Shown here: in pieces, positions 58,560-64,000 of the stretch
Layout of the letters: each line of letters starts with the position of its first letter
How positions within the stretch are numbered: position 1 is the first letter of the stretch
DNA from: Tiliqua scincoides
Taxonomy: Eukaryota; Chordata; Lepidosauria; Squamata; Scincidae
DNA: 64,000 nt
NCBI RefSeq assembly: GCF_035046505.1
Contig: NC_089823.1
Span: 32,908,388 to 32,972,387, forward strand
Direction of reading: 5' to 3'
Program-made: the position numbers and the translations under genes
Notes under the pieces: model-generated
Databases searched by the model: none
What the model was told of the DNA's origin: nothing
What the model saw: the letters and a program-made list of their open reading frames with translations, nothing else

Positions 58560-61314
58560 TGCTTATCTACCCTAGCACGCAGGGCCAGCTAGGCAGATGG
58601 AGATCAGGGGTCTCAATGTGTGGATGTAGGGAGGAGGGGTTTAGATTCATTAGGCACTGGGGAATGTTTTGGGACAAGCGGGGCCTGTACAAGAGGGATG
58701 GGCTTCAATTGAACCAGAATGGAACCAGAGTGCTGGCGCATAACATTAAAAAGGTGGCAGAGCAGCTTTTAAACTGATCCCTGGGGAAAGGCTGACAGGA
58801 GCTGAGGGGCATCCGGTTCGGGACTCCTCATCCCTATGGGACGAGGATGGGGAGGTTAGACAGCAACAAGACAAAGGCAGAGTAGGAGAAGAAATTGGGA
58901 ATGGTAGCGTAATGGGAAGTGACAGACGGTTTGGCACAGTGAGAGGATGAGGAGACAAAGGAGTGGATAAGCAGCCCATCTTGGGGCATTCCATGTACAA
59001 ATGCTTTTATGCAAATGCCTGAAGTCTCCAAGCAAAGATGGGAGAACTGGAATGTCTGGTGACAAAGGAAAACATTGACATAGTGAGCACAACGGAAACC
59101 TGGTGGAATGCGGAGAATCAGTGGGATACAGCAATCCCGGGCTATAAACTCTACAGGAGAGACAAGCAGGGGCGTGTTGGAGGTGGGGTGGCCATTTACG
59201 TATGTTAAGGAAGGGATAGAATCCAGCAAAGTAGAGATTGAAGGCCGGTTCGACTCCACCATCGAATCTCCGTGGGTTAAATTACCAGGCCTCAGGAGCG
59301 ATGTAATACTGGGAGCGTGCTATCATCCTCCAGACCAGAAATTGGAAGGGGACCTTGAAATGAAGAAACAGATCAGGGAGGTGACAAGGAGGGACAGGGT
59401 TGTAATCATGGGGGACTTCAATTATCCTCATATAGACTGGGTCAATTTGTGTTCTGGTCACGAAAAGGAGACCGGATTCCTTGACATGTTAAATGACTGT
59501 GCCTTAGAGCAGCTAGTCATGGAGCCCACCAGAGGACAGATGACTCTGGATTTAATATTGTGCGGTACTCAGGACCTGGTTAGAGATGTCAATGTTACGG
59601 AGCCGTTAGGGAATAGTGATCATGCTGCAATCCGTTTCGACATGCATGTCGGGGGAAGAATACTGGGCAAATTTCTCACAAAACCCTTGACTTCCGACGG
59701 GCGTACGTCTCTCAAATGAGGAGACTGGTTAGAAGGGGGTTGAAAGGGAAGGTAAAAAGAGTCCAATCTCTCCAGAGTGCATGGAGGCTGCTTAAAAAAA
59801 CAGTAATAGAGGCCCAGCAGAGGTATATACCACAAAGAAAGAAGGGCTCCACTAGATCCAGGAGGGTGCCTGCATGGCTAACGGGCCAAGTTAGAGAGGC
59901 TGTAAAGGGCAAGGAAGCTTCCTTCCATAAATGGAAGTCTTGGCCTAATGAGGTGAATAAAAAGGAACATAAACTGTGGCAAATGAAATGTAAGAAGGTG
60001 ATACGGGAGGCCAAGCGAGACTATGAGAAACGCATGGCCAGCAACATTAAGGGGAATAATAAAAGCTTCTTCAAATATGTTAGAAGCAGGAAACCCGCCA
60101 GAGAAGTGGCTGGCCCTCTGGATGGTGAGGGAGGGAAAGGGGAGATTAAAAGGAGACTTAGAGATGGCAGAGAAATTAATTGAGAGATCTTTGCATCTGT
60201 CTTCACGGCAGAAGACCTCAGACAGATACCACTGCCCGAACGGCAACTCCTGACCGAGGAATTAAGTCAGAGAGAGGTAAAAAGAGAAGATGTTTCAGAC
60301 CTCAATATCAATAAGTCACCGGGCCCTGATGGCATCCATCCAAGAGTTATTAAGGAATTGAAGAATGAAGTTGCTGATCTCTTGACTAAGGTATGCAACT
60401 TGTCCCTCAAAACGGCCACGGCGCCAGAAGATTGGAGGATAGCAAATGTCACGTCTATCTTTAAAAAGGGAAAGAGGGGGGACCTGGGAAACTATAGGCC
60501 GGTCAGCCTAACAACTATATTGGGTAAGATGCTGGAATGCCTCATCAAAGATAGGATCTCAAAACACACAGACGAATAGTCCTTGCTGAGGGAGAATCAG
60601 CATGGCTTCTATAAGGGTAAGTCTTGCCTCACAAACCTTATAGAATTCTTTGAAAGGGTCAACAGGCATGTGGATGCGGGAGAACCCGTAGACATTATAT
60701 ATCTGGACTTTCAGAAGGCGTTCGACACAGTCCCTCACCAAAGGCTACTGAGAAAACTCCACAGTCAGGGAATTAGAGGACAGGTCCTCTCCTGCATTGA
60801 GAACTGGTTGAAGACCAGGAAACAGAGAGAGGGTGTCAATAGGCAATTTTCACAATGGAGAGAAGTGAAAAGTGGTGTCCCCCAAGGATCTGTCCTGGAA
60901 CCGGTGCTTTTCAACCTCTTCATAAATGACCTAGAGACAGGGTTGAGCAGTGAGGTGGCTAAGTTTGCAGACGGCACAAAACTTTTCCGAGTGGTGAAGA
61001 CCAGAATTGATTGTGAGGAGCTCCAGAGGGATCTCTCCAGACTGGCAGAATGGGCAGCAAAATGGCAGATGCGCTTCAATGTCAGTAAGTGTAAAGTCAT
61101 GCACATTGGGGCAAAAAATCAAAACTTCACATATAGGCTGATGGGTTCTGAGCTGTCTGTGAGAGATCAGGAGAGAGATCTTGGGGTGGTGGTGGACAAG
61201 TCGATGAAAGTGTCAACCCAATGTATGGCAGCAGTGAAGAAGGCCAATTCTATCCTTGGGATCATTAGAAAAGGTATTGAGAACAAAACGGCTAATATTA
61301 TAATGCCGTTGTAC
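58560..61314 (+). mobile_element. CR1 LINE copy 2, cut at 61314 by a Copia element
   Basis: It begins in the end of CR1 ORF1: an esterase-like C-terminus with RDGLQLNQNGTRVL at about 58697, where the family usually reads DGLHLN. ORF2 starts at ATG 59038 (MGELECLVTKENIDIVSTTE) and is shifted by four extra bases near 59201. Endonuclease GDFNYPHIDWVN lies near 59412; RT motifs SPGPDGIHPRVIKEL, LDFQKAFDTV (about 60703) and VPQGSVLEPVLFNLF follow. The catalytic motif reads FADG (60964-60975), so an essential Asp is lost. There are several more stops, including TAG near 60577. The sequence breaks at 61314, where copy 1 continues; the rest should lie past the window end. The start edge is approximate. 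Confidence 0.9.
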
Positions 61315-61825
61315 TGTTAAGGTTAAATTTTGTATGGGATGGTTGGTGTTGGTCCCTGCTTTGTCCCAATGTGAACAGGTTGCAAGAAAAACAGCAAATA
61401 CAGCAGAGTACTTTCAGCAGATGTATTTGAGCAAGGGATATCACAAGTAGAGTAGTCAGTAAACAGTCCAAGAGTCAGCACGTAGAGCAGTCAGTCCAAG
61501 TATAACAAATCCAAATCAGTTTCCAACAATACACAGTCAAAGGTTCAGTCCATAAGTCAGTAATAACATATACATACAGTATCCAGCCTCTTCAGTCACT
61601 GGCAGCAGTTCCTCAGTTATCTCCAACAACTCCCTTACTGCTGCACTGGAAGCTCCAGCAGACTAACCTTATGTAGTCAGCTTAGCCAATCAGTGCTGGC
61701 TTGGTCACACCCAGGGTGTGTCAGTCCCAGGTGCCTGCTGATTCTGCTGACTGAGCAATCTACACCTGCTCCCTGAACCAACTTGTAAGCTGTGGTTCTG
61801 CATCCCTCAGAACACAAAGCTAACA
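61315..61825 (-). repeat. 3' LTR of the Copia element
   Basis: 511 bp, matching the solo LTR at 23501-24011 at about 97.7%. The polypurine tract lies directly beside it at 61826-61836. The base quintet TGTAC (61310-61314) before it is the candidate target duplication, to be matched at the far end. Confidence 0.92.
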
Positions 61826-64000
61826 TTCTCCTCCTTGGTTCAGGTCATCTATCATACTCAGACCCTTAGTCCCAGCATCTCACAGTTTTCTAGATTCTTA
61901 TTAGTTCCTTGCACTTTCGTCAGTGCGTCCGCCACGTTCTGGCTTGACTCACAGTATGTCAGGCTGATTAAACCATCAGACACACATTGCTTCACATTTT
62001 GGAAGCGTACATCTGTGTGTTTGGACCTCTCTCACACCAGGTGTCATAGCCATCTGGATGGCTGCTTGATTATCCTCCATTACTGTAATTGGTTTAGGTA
62101 CCTGTATGCCAAGATCTAACATTAACTGGTTGTACCAAATAAGCTCCGAACACATCAAACTTAGCGCTGCAAATTCCGATTCACATGTGGATAGCGACAC
62201 ATGTCTTTGCTTTATAGTCTTCCATCCCACTAAGGCTCCTGCCAGAAATAGTGTCATGCCTGAGGTTGACTTCCTTGTCTCGGTGTCTGAGGCAAAATTT
62301 GCATCCACATATGCTGTAAGACTCAGACCACCCTTAGGTTCAAGGTACAAGGACAAGTCTATTGTTTGTTTTAAATACCTCAGGACACGTTTGGCGGCTA
62401 GCCAGTATTTCTGTTTGGGTAGGCTTGATGCTCTGGCCAATAAATTACAAGCCATTACTATGTCCGGTCTACTCCACTGGCTAATGTACATTAAACTCCC
62501 CAGTAAGGATTTATACATATTGGTGTCAAACATGGGACTGGGTGATTCATCCTTCTCGAAGTCAGTCTCCATAGGTGTCTTTACCCCATTGCACTGCTCC
62601 ATGTTAAACTTTCTTAGCAAGGCAGCTATTTTGCCTCTTTGTGAGATTTTATAGCCATTTAATACTTTGGTAATCTCCAATCCAACATAATTGTGTATTT
62701 CCCCCAAGTCACGCAATGTAAACCTTTTTCGCAATGCTTCTATAAGAACATCTGCTTGTTCTGCATTTTTACATAGTATTGCAAGGTCATCAACAAAACA
62801 TAGTACAATGCTTTTCAGCTGGCCTTTACCCCTGGTAAAAATACATGGGTCTGCTGTGCCTTGTTGGAATCCCTCCTCCTTCAGTGCAGTAGAAAGGCAT
62901 TGGTTCCACTCGTAACCAGATTGCTTTAGTCCATATAGGCTCTTTTTAAGTAGCCAGTATCCTTTATCAGTTTCAGCAGTCCCCAAAGGTTTCCTCATGT
63001 AAACAGTGTGTCTAAGTGGCGCATGTAAATATGCAGTCTTAATATCTAAATGCCTAATCTTATACCCTTCCTTCGCTGCTAACACCAGCGCACTATACAA
63101 GGAACAATTTCTGAGAGTGGGTGCGAACAGTTCATCATAATCTGACGCATCCTGTCCAAATCCTTGTGTGACTAGTCTGGCCTTACATTTTGTCTGACTA
63201 TTTGCATCCCTCTTCACCTTGAATACCCATTTGCACCCAATTGCCTTTTCCCCTTGTGGGAGATAGGTTTCATCATACACATTTAAATCATGCATAGATT
63301 TCAACTCAGCATTGATAGCTTCCTTCCATGCTGTTTGTTCACTTAAAGGCATGTCCTTTATAGCGTCATATGAGGAAGGTTCAATGGATACTTGACAAAT
63401 AGTCCTGGTTTGAACCGATCAGGTTCCCATCAGGTTCTCTGGTGGATCTACAGGGTATACTGACATCCTCATCAGTCTCATCAGTAGGTTCTGGGTCTGG
63501 TATCTCAGTCTCAGGTTCTGGCTGCAATCCTTTCTCATCCATATCAGGGAATGTCTCCTCATCCCTAGGCTCCTCCTTCAGTATAGGATGTAGTCTTTTA
63601 GGCGATTTCTGTTTTACAGGGACAGATTTCTTTGATTGTAATCCATTGTAATCTGCAATCGGGTAGGATGTGGCAACACATGGCCCCAAACGTTCCCACC
63701 CTGTAGTGTCCTCTAAGAATTTTGCACTTGCACTAATAACAATGTCCTTTGAGTGCAAGTACCCAAATCTGTACGCCTTGTGGTTTGCTTCATACCCAAG
63801 GAAGTACAACTTCCTGCTTTTCTGTTGTCCTTTACGCCTTTGTGCCTTAGGTATGTGTACATATGCAGGGACACCAAACACATGTACATAGTCCAGAGAG
63901 GGTGTTTTCCCATGCCATATCTTATATGGTATCTGTCCTGTGCCAGAATGCCAGATCACATTTAAAGTATGCGAAGCACACATCATCGACTCGCCCCAAT
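61315..64000 (-). mobile_element. Ty1/Copia LTR retrotransposon, 3' part, running off the window
   Basis: Read on the minus strand, the parts in order are the end of integrase (about 63986-63381), reverse transcriptase (about 63350-62350), RNase H (about 62350-61976), a polypurine tract AAGGAGGAGAA (61836-61826) and the 3' LTR (61825-61315, 511 bp, TGTTAG...TTAACA). Family marks are the GCKWVFKVK opening of Copia RT, the CFVDDLAIL catalytic box and the RNase H phrase STCESEFAAL. Integrase before RT is the Copia order. The visible part looks broken in perhaps two or three places but is well preserved. It inserted into CR1 copy 2, so it is younger. The 5' LTR, gag and protease lie beyond 64000. 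Confidence 0.92.

Noticed and set aside
62106-62654. A 182-codon plus-strand frame
   Set aside because: It is the shadow of the Copia reverse transcriptase region on the minus strand.
1-64000. CRISPR arrays, operons or prokaryotic genes
   Set aside because: The repeat families are vertebrate. The only regular array is the LINE's 66 bp units, which have no spacers.

Overview
The window looks like intergenic or intronic DNA of a squamate reptile, most likely a lizard. The evidence is the mix of repeats: CR1 LINEs with a TTCTTATG-type tail, 5S rRNA-derived SINEs, tRNA-headed SINEs, many hAT-type non-autonomous DNA transposons, a ~90 bp foldback element starting near CAGCCCAATCC, and a Ty1/Copia element. 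I find no host protein-coding exon, rRNA gene or functional tRNA gene that I can support. The species cannot be fixed by eye.

Layout. 1-7405 is mostly unassigned DNA with a hAT copy, a foldback element and a short internally deleted LINE derivative (2650-3042). 7406-11724 holds a nearly complete APE-type LINE of the RTE kind between perfect 16 bp target-site duplications. Its left end is an array of 66 bp tandem units, followed by a unique leader and one long endonuclease/reverse-transcriptase frame. 11725-30221 is unassigned DNA scattered with hAT elements, a strong hairpin (18343-18475), SINEs, foldback elements and a solo Copia LTR (23501-24011). 30230-33593 is a palindromic hAT element split near its centre by a CR1 LINE. 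34700-52430 carries foldback and TIR elements, an old CR1 tail split by a small TIR element, and a three-level nest (hAT > Tigger-like > CR1 fragment, 39787-41188). 52432-53136 is a second, 5'-truncated copy of the RTE-type LINE. 56026-57033 is a composite hAT nest. 58560-61314 is a second CR1, cut by a Copia element (61315 to beyond the window end, minus strand).

How the parts relate. The RTE-type LINE, the short deletion derivative at 2650-3042 and the 5S SINE at 41541-41687 end in the same short 3' tail with a five-base-pair UUCG-type stem-loop; the 5S SINE at 26377-26509 ends in a decayed form of it. This suggests one LINE machinery serving three kinds of element. The tandem 5' units inside the LINE's target-site duplications suggest a monomer-type promoter like that of mouse L1. 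I consider this LINE system the most interesting content of the window.
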